Origin: Aliishimia sp963922415
GTDB lineage: Bacteria; Pseudomonadota; Alphaproteobacteria; Rhodobacterales; Rhodobacteraceae
Reading direction: 5' to 3'
NCBI GenBank assembly: GCA_963922415.1
Contig: CAWUIP010000003.1
Location: 29,753-93,752, forward strand
Length of the DNA: 64,000 bases
Shown: in pieces, positions 1-8,272 of the stretch
How the letters are laid out: every line of letters begins with the position of its first letter
Position numbering within the stretch: the stretch's first letter is position 1
Program-made: the position numbers and the translations under genes
Notes under the pieces: generated by a model
Database searches by the model: none
What the model was told of the DNA's origin: nothing
The model's input: only the letters and a program-made list of their open reading frames with translations

Positions 1-732
1 GCGGGCGGTGTCATCATCCCGCCTGACAGTTACTGGCCCGAAATCCAGCGGATCTGCAAAAAGCACGACATTCTGCTCATCGCGGACGAGGTCATTTGTG
101 GTTTTGGGCGCACAGGCGCGTGGTTTGGGTCACAAACTTTAGGGATTGAACCCGATATCATGACCATCGCAAAGGGCTTGTCATCAGGGTATCAGCCAAT
201 CGGTGCGGTCATCGTTTCGGACAAAGTCGCCAAGATCATCGATGGCGACGATTTCTTTCATGGGTATACCTATTCAGGGCACCCGGTCGCCGCCGCTGTT
301 GCTCTCGAAAACATTCGTATTCTGGAAGAAGAACGCATTATCGAACATGTTCGCGACGTTGCAGCGCCAGCGCTAGCAGAAGCTTGGCATTCGTTGGGGG
401 ATCACCCGATGGTCGGAGAAACCAAGATCTGTGGACTGATGGGCTCTTTGGCGCTGACGCCCGACAAAACGACGCGCGCAAAGTTCGCGGCGTCTGAGGG
501 AACAGTTGGCCTGATGTGCCGCGAGGCGTGTTTTGCCAATAACCTCGTCATGCGCCATGTGGGTGATCGTATGGTGATTTCACCGCCGTTGGTCATCACC
601 GAAGCCGAAATCGACGTGCTGATACGTCGGGCACGCACGGCATTGGATGACACTTATGCGCGCGTTCAGGCGGAGGGTCTGTGGCAGGTCGCGAGCGGTG
701 AGAATGTCGCCGCAAACCTTCGCAACTTTTAG
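1..732 (+). CDS. class III aminotransferase (PLP-dependent), 5' end outside window
   Basis: The frame is open from base 1, so the N-terminus lies upstream of the window; 243 codons are visible. This is the C-terminal half of a fold-type I, class III (omega/ornithine-type) transaminase that moves an amino group from an amine or amino acid to a keto acid. Seen: LLIADEVICGFGRTG, where the Asp contacts the PLP pyridine nitrogen, then the Schiff-base lysine in MTIAKGLSSGYQPIGA, then HGYTYSGHPVA. This pattern is typical of the pyruvate-dependent omega-transaminase branch. Substrate cannot be told from sequence alone. It converges on the transglycosylase, with 10 bp between stop codons. Confidence 0.93.
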   Translation, partial: AGGVIIPPDSYWPEIQRICKKHDILLIADEVICGFGRTGAWFGSQTLGIEPDIMTIAKGLSSGYQPIGAVIVSDKVAKIIDGDDFFHGYTYSGHPVAAAVALENIRILEEERIIEHVRDVAAPALAEAWHSLGDHPMVGETKICGLMGSLALTPDKTTRAKFAASEGTVGLMCREACFANNLVMRHVGDRMVISPPLVITEAEIDVLIRRARTALDDTYARVQAEGLWQVASGENVAANLRNF

Positions 733-742
733 CCCATAGCCA

Positions 743-2065
743 TCATTGGCCCCGAAGCGCGCCCAATAGCGCAAGATTGGCATAGCCATCCGGAACCCGT
801 CCCGTCGACACCTGCCACCGCCGGACAGCCGCGATCGTAAGAGGGCCGATCTTGCCGTCTATTTTCTGGGTATCAAACCCGCCCTGTGTCAATCGTTCCT
901 GCAACTCGATACGCTCTTCAAAGGTCAAGGCGCGGTCCGCCTCTGGCCACCCGCCCTGGATCGCAGGACCGCCCCGTATTCTGTCGGCCAGGTGTCCGAC
1001 ACCAATCACGTATGCGTCTGCCGAGTTGTAGCGTTCAAGAACTTCGAAGTTGTCAAAGATCATAAATGCAGCGCCTTTTGACCCAGCTGGTAGCAAGATC
1101 GAGGCCATCCCGTGGTCCGGAACGGGTGCGCCATCCAAGTCCAGGAGGCCGATGGCCGCCCATTCCGACGGGCGCCGGAGGATCGTGCGATCTGCTAATG
1201 TGTAGTCGAAGCCTTCGGGTACCTGGACCTCAATCCCCCAGGGCTGGCCTTTGGTCCATCCGTGATGCTTCAAGTAAGCTGCGGTGGAGCCCAACGCATC
1301 CCTTGGGTCATCACTCCAGATATCGCGGATCCCGTCGCCCGTCACATCAACGGCATGTTCGAGAAAACTAATTGGCATAAACTGTGTATGCCCCATGGCA
1401 CCGGCCCATGATCCCCTCATTTGTGCGGGGGTTGCATCACCTTGGTCGACGATTTTCAGCGCAGCCATCAGGTGTGCTTCGAAAAACTTGCTGCGGCGCG
1501 CGTCAAAGGCCAAAGTTGCGAGCGATTGAAAAGTAGGCTCAGACCCGCGCACCGCACCGAATGCGCTTTCCAACCCCCAAATGGCCACAACGATGTAAGG
1601 ATCCACGCCGTATTCGGCTTCAAGGCTGCGCAAGGTCGCGCTTTGCTGGGCGAAGGCCGTTTTGCCGTTGCGAATACGGTGATCACTGACTGCAGTGCTT
1701 AAGTAATCCCACAATGTTTTTGTAAACTCTGACTGATTGCGGTCACGCCGAATAACCTTTTCATCGTAGGTCACATTCGACAGGGCCCCTGTCAACGTCG
1801 CGTCAGAAATCCCTTGCCTTGCGGCCTTTTGTGCAAATTGATCAAGCCAAGCTTGGAACGCGGCTGGCTTATCGCCGGTCTCGGACACAGTGTCTGGTAC
1901 AAGATTATGATCTGCACTTGGGCGCGCTTGTGGGCGCAATACCTCAGACGGTTGTGCACGCGCGGCCCGCGCCGCATCAAGCGGGCGCTTTGAAACGCTG
2001 ACCGGTTCACCTACGGCAGCAACCGCCACCATCGCCAGAAGAGCAGAGCCGAAAATACACCGCAT
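743..2065 (-). CDS. lytic murein transglycosylase, MltB-like (SLT_2 plus PG_binding_1)
   Basis: 440 aa when started at the ATG at 2065, which has GAGG five nt upstream and opens a signal peptide (MRCIFGSALLAMVAVAA). The longer reading from 2092 would bury that signal. The family cleaves the glycan strand between MurNAc and GlcNAc in the periplasm. The catalytic glutamate is expected in WGLESAFG (about residue 165), and GAMGHTQFMP is the family's substrate-groove motif. The C-terminal 60 residues (LQERLTQGGFDTQKIDG, then GPLTIAAVRRWQ) form a peptidoglycan-binding domain. No lipobox is seen, so it is probably a soluble periplasmic enzyme. Confidence 0.93.
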   Translation of the reverse strand: MRCIFGSALLAMVAVAAVGEPVSVSKRPLDAARAARAQPSEVLRPQARPSADHNLVPDTVSETGDKPAAFQAWLDQFAQKAARQGISDATLTGALSNVTYDEKVIRRDRNQSEFTKTLWDYLSTAVSDHRIRNGKTAFAQQSATLRSLEAEYGVDPYIVVAIWGLESAFGAVRGSEPTFQSLATLAFDARRSKFFEAHLMAALKIVDQGDATPAQMRGSWAGAMGHTQFMPISFLEHAVDVTGDGIRDIWSDDPRDALGSTAAYLKHHGWTKGQPWGIEVQVPEGFDYTLADRTILRRPSEWAAIGLLDLDGAPVPDHGMASILLPAGSKGAAFMIFDNFEVLERYNSADAYVIGVGHLADRIRGGPAIQGGWPEADRALTFEERIELQERLTQGGFDTQKIDGKIGPLTIAAVRRWQVSTGRVPDGYANLALLGALRGQ

Positions 2066-2134
2066 GGAAGCCTCGTGACACCTTTTGACCAAAGCGTAGC
2101 CTCACTGCCCCCAAGCGCCAAATCAAAATCCCGT

Positions 2135-2845
2135 CTAGGCTGTATCGCGCCCAGTTGCGGGCAAATCTCTGCGAAGTCTTTGCAGGTAATCGCGCAGCAT
2201 GGACACCCGACGTGGGCGAAAGCTCTCACCCGTTGTTTCGAAAGACAGGATGCGATCCAATCGGAAAGAGCGGAAGTCTTCGCGCAAGTGGCACCAGGCC
2301 AATAGGACTGATGACGCTTCAAGATAGACGATGCCCAACGGCCAGACTTTACGCTGGGACGGAACGCCCTGCGCATCTTGGTAGTCAAAGACGATCGCAA
2401 CTTCGTCCCATGTCGCTTTGCGCAGCGTTGCCACGTCAATGCTGGGCTTCGGCGGGCTCACATAACGACGCGCATCAAGAACTGCGTGCTCAAGCCGGTG
2501 GGCTTGGCGGTCAGGCACACGCGCTGTGATTTTGGCCAAGGCTGACCGCGCGGCCGCCGCAAGTGCCGGATCTGCAATTGCAACCACGTCGCGCAATCCA
2601 AGAACCAATGCCTCCAACTCATCGTCTTCGAAGCCCAAAGGGGGGAGGCTGGCGTCTTCAACCAGTGTAAAGCCGAACCCTGCCTCGCCATCGATTACAG
2701 CACCAAGACCGCGCAAGGCGTCAATGTCGCGGTAAATTGTCCGAACCGAGACGTCCAGATCATGCGCCAGGTTCTCGGCGGTGACCGGAGGGCTACTGCT
2801 GCGCAGCGCCGTCATAAGTTTGAAAAGCCGTGCCGTTTTGGACAT
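2135..2845 (-). CDS. YafY-type transcriptional regulator (HTH plus WYL domain)
   Basis: The ATG at 2845 gives 236 aa and places the helix-turn-helix at the N-terminus: MSKTARLFKLMTAL, then VTAENLAHDLDVSVRTIYRDIDALRGLGA. That is the HTH_11/DeoR-like start shared by YafY regulators. The C-terminal half is a WYL-type ligand-sensing region (KVWPLGIVYLEASSVLLAWC, FRSFRLDRI). It is divergent from the glutathione S-transferase gene with 76 bp between start codons, so it probably controls that gene and itself. The ligand is unknown. Confidence 0.88.
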   Translation of the reverse strand: MSKTARLFKLMTALRSSSPPVTAENLAHDLDVSVRTIYRDIDALRGLGAVIDGEAGFGFTLVEDASLPPLGFEDDELEALVLGLRDVVAIADPALAAAARSALAKITARVPDRQAHRLEHAVLDARRYVSPPKPSIDVATLRKATWDEVAIVFDYQDAQGVPSQRKVWPLGIVYLEASSVLLAWCHLREDFRSFRLDRILSFETTGESFRPRRVSMLRDYLQRLRRDLPATGRDTA

Positions 2846-2921
2846 GGTGCGTAGTCTATCATTCCTGCCAAAAACTGTCATGGGGTTGCGGTAGGCAATG
2901 GGAAACAGCCACGGAGACCTC

Positions 2922-3623
2922 ATGCTAACGCTCATCACCTACCCCGGCGCTTTTGGGCAACCGAGCCTTAGTCCGTTTTGTGTAAAGGCGGCCTATCTTC
3001 TGCAGTTATCGGGTCAGGCGTGGCATCGCGAGGATCAACTCGACCCGCGCAAAGCACCACGCGGCAAGCTTCCGCTTCTGCGGACACCACATGGGGTCAT
3101 CCATGACTCCGATGCGATCCGTGCCTATCTGGAGGAACAGGGCGCTGACTTTGATGCGGGATTGAGCACAACAGACCGGGCACATGCCCGCGCGCTTCAG
3201 CGTATGGCCGAAGAGCATATGTATTTTCTTTTGGTCTTAGACAGGTGGGAGCGCGACGACGTCTGGCCGATTATCCGTGATACGTATTTCAGCCAGATCC
3301 CATCACTGTTGCGCGGGATCATCACGTCTGGAATTCGCCGAAAGCTCCTACGCGGCTTGTATGCGCAAGGATTGGGTCGGATGACGTGGGATGAACGCTT
3401 GGATCGGCTCGACCAGGATTTAGAGGTAATCTGCGCGCTTTTGGAGGGGCACGATTTTCTCTTGAGCGACACACCGACAGCCGTCGACACGTCTGTGGGG
3501 GCTATGCTGGGCGCGATGCGCACAACGCCCGTGAAAACTCCGCTTCAAGAGCGCATCCTACAATTTCCACGCCTGCTGGCTTACATTGACCGCATAGACG
3601 CAATTTTGGACGATCCAAAGTGA
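2922..3623 (+). CDS. glutathione S-transferase family protein
   Basis: 233 aa from the ATG at 2922, which has GGAGA five nt upstream; the ATG-like start at 2898 lacks this. The N-terminal thioredoxin-like GST domain starts TLITYPGAFGQPSLSPFCVKA. It contains the cis-Pro segment GKLPLLRT and the glutathione-gamma-Glu contact in HDSDAIRAYL. The C-terminal helical domain follows. Conjugation, reduction or a non-catalytic role are all possible. Its stop overlaps the GTG start of the next gene by 4 nt, so the two are probably cotranscribed. Confidence 0.88.
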   Translation: MLTLITYPGAFGQPSLSPFCVKAAYLLQLSGQAWHREDQLDPRKAPRGKLPLLRTPHGVIHDSDAIRAYLEEQGADFDAGLSTTDRAHARALQRMAEEHMYFLLVLDRWERDDVWPIIRDTYFSQIPSLLRGIITSGIRRKLLRGLYAQGLGRMTWDERLDRLDQDLEVICALLEGHDFLLSDTPTAVDTSVGAMLGAMRTTPVKTPLQERILQFPRLLAYIDRIDAILDDPK

Positions 3624-4018
3624 GCCTACCGCCCCCACCTGACCAAGTGCGTGACGCACTTGACGCAGCCCCGCGTGCCGCGCGTGATGGGCTGTGGGCG
3701 CTTCGCACGCTGATCTTGGAAACCGCCGCAAGTTTGCCAGATGTTGGACGGGTCGAAGAAACGCTTAAATGGGGCCAGCCCGCGTTTCTGACGCCAGAGA
3801 CGAAGTCCGGGTCGACCTTGCGCATTGGCTGCCCAAAATCAGGCGGCTTTGCGCTCTACGCGCATTGCCAAACAACGATTATTTCGAACTTCGCGGCGAC
3901 CTTCCCAGGCCAAGATCAGATTGAAGGCAACCGCGCCGTCCACTTTAAACACGTGGATTGCATCGATCCAGCGCGCCACGGACAGTTAATTTCACATGCG
4001 CTACGCTATCACCTTTGA
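3620..4018 (+). CDS. DUF1801 domain protein
   Basis: 132 aa, GTG start inside a GTGA overlap with the GST stop. The protein has the compact YdhG-like fold of DUF1801, recognisable from VEETLKWGQPAFLT and the following beta strands. The biochemical role of the family is unknown. Its 3' end overlaps the 3' end of rnr on the other strand by 10 bp. Confidence 0.8.
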   Translation: MSLPPPPDQVRDALDAAPRAARDGLWALRTLILETAASLPDVGRVEETLKWGQPAFLTPETKSGSTLRIGCPKSGGFALYAHCQTTIISNFAATFPGQDQIEGNRAVHFKHVDCIDPARHGQLISHALRYHL

Positions 4019-6270
4019 CGCTTGTTGCGCGTGAGTTTTCGCTTCGTCTTGTCCGCCTTGCGCTTCGCCTTCACTGCACGACGCTTCACGACACGGCGTT
4101 GCGACGGTTTTGGACCAGATGGTAGGGCCTTGCTGTCTAGCTCCAGCAGTTCCAAGGCCAGCCCGCCCGTGACCGGCGCGGCCTCGGTCAACCGAACAAG
4201 CACGCGCTGCCCGACACCAATGACTGTGCCGCTATCTGCACCCATAAGTGTCCCGCTGTCTCGGTCGTAGTGGAAATATTCACGCCCCAGGTTCCGCATT
4301 GGGATCAACCCGTCCGCGCCAGTTTCATCCAGTTTGACGAACACACCAAAGCGCGCAATGCCGCTGATCCGGCCTTGGAACTCGTTGCCCACCCGCTCCG
4401 ACAGAAATGCCGCCAGATAGCGGTCGGTCGTATCACGTTCTGCGATCATCGACCGGCGTTCCGTGTCCGAAATATGCGCAGCCGTTGGCTCTAGCTTGTC
4501 CACATCCTCCACCGAAAGGCCATCGTCTCCCCACCCATGCGCAGAGATCAAGGCGCGGTGCACGATCAGATCGGAATAGCGACGAATGGGAGACGTGAAA
4601 TGTGCATAGGACTGCAATGCGAGGCCAAAATGGCCGAAGTTCTTCGGGCTGTAATAGGCCTGCGTCATGGATCGCAGTGTCGACAGGTTGATCAACTCAG
4701 CCGCGTCAGACCCAGCCGCCTGATCCAAAAGCCGGTTTAAGTGCGCGGTTTGCAAGACCTGCCCTTTAGCAAGGCTAAACCCTGCCGCCTCCGCCGTATC
4801 GCGCAAGCTTTCCAACTTCTCAGGCGGCGGTTCTTCATGCACCCGGAAAAGCAGCGGGGTCTTTTTCGCAATCAATGTCTCTGCGGCCGCGACATTGGCC
4901 AGCACCATGCATTCTTCGATCAGCTTATGCGCGTCCAACCGATCCTTAAAACTGACCGAGGTCACAGTACCATCGTCGCCAAGATCGACGTGCCGCTCTG
5001 GCAAATCTAAGTCCAGCGGCTGCCGTCCCGCACGTGCCTTCAGAAGTGCGGCATATGCGGCGTAAAGGGGACGCAACACTGTCCCGAGCAACGGCTCTGT
5101 TCGGGCGTTTGGTGCGCCGTCAATCGCGGCCTGGACCTCTTCGTAGTGCAGGCTCGCCGGGGAGCGCATTAGGCCGCGACGAAACCGGTGACGGATTTTC
5201 TCCCCGTTTGCGTCCAGCGTCATTTCAACCGCGATACAGGCGCGCGGCACCCCTTCGTGGAGGGAGCACAGATCGCCAGACAACCGGTCAGGCAGCATTG
5301 GAACAACACGATCCGGAAAGTAGGAGGAATTGCCGCGCTTGCGGGCCTCTCGGTCCAGCGCCGATCCGGGCGTGACGTATCCCGCGACATCCGCAATCGC
5401 GACCCACAAAATGTGACCGCCCACGTTTTTGGGATCTGTATCTGGAAAAGCGCAAACTGCGTCATCATGGTCGCGCGCATCCGATGGGTCGATGGTGATC
5501 AGCGGCAGGTCACGCAGATCGTCTCGACCGTCCAGATCGAAAGGCACAGCGCTATCCGCCTCAGTTATCACCGCGTCAGGAAAGTCGTCTGGAATGCCAT
5601 GTTGGTGGATGGCAATGAGTGAAACGGCCTTTGGTGCAGTTGGGTCGCCCAAACGGGTGACGATACGGGCACGTGGCAAGCCCATCCGCCCCTTGGGCCC
5701 AGCTTGCTCCGCCTCAACCAATTCTCCGTCTTTTGCACCATGCGTAGCTCCGTCCGGCACCAGCCACTCGGAATCGCTCGACTTTTCAATCGGTAGGATG
5801 CGCCCGCCTTCGCTCTTTTTGCGAAAGATGCCGACGATTTTGCGTGGGTTGGCCCCGATGCGGCGGATCAGACGCGCCTCGTAGTTGATTTCGCCGTCCT
5901 GAACCTGCGTGAGCCGGGCCAAGATCCGATCGCCGGCCCCTAAGGCCGGGTCAGACGCGCGTGTCACGAGGATAACCACCGGCTCACGCCCTTCGCCATG
6001 CCACTCCAAAGGACGGGCGAACAAATCTCCGTCCGGTGACGCCTCACTTACCTGCAAGACGCTCACAGGCGGCAAGCGATCCGGATCGCGGTAGCTTTTC
6101 TTGCGCTTTTCCAGGTGACCTTCGGCTTCGAGCTCCTTCAAGACACGCTTGAGATCGATGCGATCAGCGCCCTTGATCCCAAATGCCTTGGCGATCTCGC
6201 GTTTTGAGGTCTGCGTGGGATGGGCCGAAATCCAGTCCAGGATTTCCGCCTTGGAGGGAATACTGCTCAT
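4009..6270 (-). CDS. rnr: ribonuclease R
   Basis: 753 aa, a 3'-to-5' exoribonuclease of the RNB family that degrades structured RNA in the cytosol. Layout: an N-terminal winged helix (about 1-70, TSKREIAKAFGIKG), cold-shock-like domains, then the RNB catalytic domain. The latter carries the metal-binding aspartates in TIDPSDARDHDDAV (about 262-275) and SYAHFTSPIRRYSDL. The S1 RNA-binding domain (GRISGIARFGVFVKL) precedes a very basic tail rich in Lys and Arg (last 35 residues), typical of RNase R and thought to bind RNA. The next minus-strand gene upstream ends 5 bp before the rnr ATG, so the pair is likely cotranscribed. Confidence 0.96.
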   Translation of the reverse strand: MSSIPSKAEILDWISAHPTQTSKREIAKAFGIKGADRIDLKRVLKELEAEGHLEKRKKSYRDPDRLPPVSVLQVSEASPDGDLFARPLEWHGEGREPVVILVTRASDPALGAGDRILARLTQVQDGEINYEARLIRRIGANPRKIVGIFRKKSEGGRILPIEKSSDSEWLVPDGATHGAKDGELVEAEQAGPKGRMGLPRARIVTRLGDPTAPKAVSLIAIHQHGIPDDFPDAVITEADSAVPFDLDGRDDLRDLPLITIDPSDARDHDDAVCAFPDTDPKNVGGHILWVAIADVAGYVTPGSALDREARKRGNSSYFPDRVVPMLPDRLSGDLCSLHEGVPRACIAVEMTLDANGEKIRHRFRRGLMRSPASLHYEEVQAAIDGAPNARTEPLLGTVLRPLYAAYAALLKARAGRQPLDLDLPERHVDLGDDGTVTSVSFKDRLDAHKLIEECMVLANVAAAETLIAKKTPLLFRVHEEPPPEKLESLRDTAEAAGFSLAKGQVLQTAHLNRLLDQAAGSDAAELINLSTLRSMTQAYYSPKNFGHFGLALQSYAHFTSPIRRYSDLIVHRALISAHGWGDDGLSVEDVDKLEPTAAHISDTERRSMIAERDTTDRYLAAFLSERVGNEFQGRISGIARFGVFVKLDETGADGLIPMRNLGREYFHYDRDSGTLMGADSGTVIGVGQRVLVRLTEAAPVTGGLALELLELDSKALPSGPKPSQRRVVKRRAVKAKRKADKTKRKLTRNKRQR

Positions 6271-6275
6271 ACCTG

Positions 6276-6875
6276 TCAGCTATCACGCAAGGCTCGTGAG
6301 GTCATGCGCAAATCCTCAACCGTGTCCACATCTTGCAAGGTGCGCACAAAAGCGACGCGACGCCCGTTCAGGCTGGCCACGCTGTCCGCCAACGCGGTGT
6401 CCGTGCTCCATCGCACCCCGTCAAAGAGACCTGCCGGAACGCCAGTCACACCCACCAGCCAGTAGCCACCGTCGGTTGCCGGGCCAAAGACGGCATCTGC
6501 CGTACCGAGGGCCGCAAACGCCTCAGCTATTGCGGCGCGGCTGATACCTGGAACATCTGCGCCGATCACACAGACTGGGCCGCGCGCCGCGCGCATTGCG
6601 CGTCGCATCCGATCCCCAAGGTTGCCGCGTCCTTGCGGTATCCGGGCGAAACGGGCAGGCCACACGCGGCTGGTAAGCCCCCGGTAGTCCGGACTAACTG
6701 CAAGCACGACCTGCCATCGCGGGTCGTCGACTGTGCGCAACAACCGCTGTACCTGATGACGAAACCACCATGCGGCGGGAACCATCCCCAAGTCGCGCCC
6801 AAGCCGGGTCTTAACCCGGCCGGGCTGCGGTTCTTTGAGCATAACGATCAGTGTTTGGCGGCGCAGATGCGACAT
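6276..6875 (-). CDS. TIGR04282/DUF2064 glycosyltransferase-like protein
   Basis: 199 aa. The sequence has the nucleotidyl/glycosyltransferase-A pattern of the DUF2064 (CofC-like) family: LIVMLKEPQPGRVKTRLG near the N-terminus, VCVIGADVPGISRAA in the middle and VFGPATDGGYWLVGV after it. No substrate is established for this branch. It lies 5 bp upstream of rnr on the same strand. Confidence 0.82.
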   Translation of the reverse strand: MSHLRRQTLIVMLKEPQPGRVKTRLGRDLGMVPAAWWFRHQVQRLLRTVDDPRWQVVLAVSPDYRGLTSRVWPARFARIPQGRGNLGDRMRRAMRAARGPVCVIGADVPGISRAAIAEAFAALGTADAVFGPATDGGYWLVGVTGVPAGLFDGVRWSTDTALADSVASLNGRRVAFVRTLQDVDTVEDLRMTSRALRDS

Positions 6876-6895
6876 TTTCGGATGCGCGGTCGGTG

Positions 6896-8041
6896 TCAGG
6901 CGAAGTAGAGGGTCAGCATCCGGCGATAGATCGCCTTCAGCTGAACAATATGATCAATCTCGACCCGCTCATCGACCTTGTGCATCGTTTGACCGACCAA
7001 GCCAAACTCAACCACAGGACAATGGTTTTTGATAAACCGAGCATCGGACGTTCCACCCGTGGTCGAGAGCTCTGGTCGCACGCCCGTTTGAGCCTCGACG
7101 GCGGCAACTACGAGATCCGACAAAGGCCCAGGCGGCGTCACAAAACTTTCGCCCGAGATCTTAATGCGGACATCAATCGTGACGCCAAACGCGGCTTCGA
7201 CCTGCGCGGCTTCAGAGCGTAACCAGTCTGACAGCGTCGCGCCCGAATGCGCATCGTTGAACCGGATGTTGACCGTGCCTGTTGCACGACTTGGTATGAC
7301 ATTGGTTGCGGGATTGCCGGTATCAACCGTCACGACAGCCAGCGTCGACGCGTCAAAATGGGCGGTTCCGGTGTCCAACTCGGCCGCGGCAAGCGTGTCC
7401 ATTAGGCGCACCAAAGCATGCACAGGGTTCTTTGCGCGATGCGGATAGGCGGAGTGCCCCTGCACGCCTTCGACAGTGAACCATGCGGTCATTGACCCAC
7501 GTCGCCCAATTTTCATCATCTCGCCCATGTGCTGCGGGCAGGTTGGCTCTCCGACCACGCATACAGACATTTGCTCGCCTGTGTCCGCCATATGATCCAA
7601 GAGCGCGCTTGTCCCATCCACGGCATCCGCCTCTTCATCGCCTGTGATCGCAATCAAGATGGCGCCGTCGGCGGGCGTCTCAGTGACGTAATCAATGGCT
7701 GCAGCAACGAATGCCGCAACGCCCGATTTCATATCGCAGGCACCACGACCGTATAGCGTGCCGTCGACAATTTCACCTGCAAAGGGTGGATGGGTCCAGT
7801 CAGCAGCATCGCCTTCCGGCACAACATCTGTATGCCCATTGAACCCAAAGCTGCGCGCGTGCCCTTTGGCCCCCCAGCGCGCAAAAAGGTTACGGATGCC
7901 GCCGCGGTCTGCCCAGGCGCATTCGAACCCTGCGTCTGTCAAGGCGGCGTGCAGCACATCCAAAGCCCCTTCGTCACGCGGCGTAACAGACGCGCACTGA
8001 ACCAACCTTTGGGTCAAAAGAACGGGATCTGATTTGGACAT
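6896..8041 (-). CDS. dapE: succinyl-diaminopimelate desuccinylase
   Basis: 381 aa from the ATG at 8041; an in-frame TTG two codons upstream is less likely. DapE removes succinate from N-succinyl-LL-diaminopimelate in the lysine/murein precursor pathway. It is an M20 zinc peptidase relative. Metal ligands and the catalytic base are visible in order: FNGHTDVVPEGD (His), GRGACDMKSG (Asp), ITGDEEADA (catalytic Glu and ligand Glu), VVGEPT, and near the C-terminus GLVGQTMHKVDE (His). dapD, the preceding pathway enzyme, lies 4.5 kb away on the same strand. Confidence 0.96.
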   Translation of the reverse strand: MSKSDPVLLTQRLVQCASVTPRDEGALDVLHAALTDAGFECAWADRGGIRNLFARWGAKGHARSFGFNGHTDVVPEGDAADWTHPPFAGEIVDGTLYGRGACDMKSGVAAFVAAAIDYVTETPADGAILIAITGDEEADAVDGTSALLDHMADTGEQMSVCVVGEPTCPQHMGEMMKIGRRGSMTAWFTVEGVQGHSAYPHRAKNPVHALVRLMDTLAAAELDTGTAHFDASTLAVVTVDTGNPATNVIPSRATGTVNIRFNDAHSGATLSDWLRSEAAQVEAAFGVTIDVRIKISGESFVTPPGPLSDLVVAAVEAQTGVRPELSTTGGTSDARFIKNHCPVVEFGLVGQTMHKVDERVEIDHIVQLKAIYRRMLTLYFA

Positions 8042-8272
8042 GCCCAAGCCTCATTGCGGCAAAGATGTGGCGAAAAGGACGCGCTGTGTGCGCCCAAAAT
8101 TCTAGCAAGAGTTAACATAGCCCGGTCTTCCGTGCCATTCTGTCAGCAATAACAAAGACCGAGGCAGGTCAAGCAGCTAATTGCCCCGCAAAAACCCTGG
8201 GGCTTGTAAACTTCGAGTGGCGTATGCGCTACGCGTTTGGCTTGCCGTCTATGACGAAGATCAAGGTAGAGC

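Noticed and set aside
8042..8272. Possible small RNA or riboswitch in the 231-bp gap before the Hint genes
   Set aside because: Only short 5-bp stems are visible (for example GCCCC/GGGGC near 8184), with no terminator and no known riboswitch core. Nothing else stands out.
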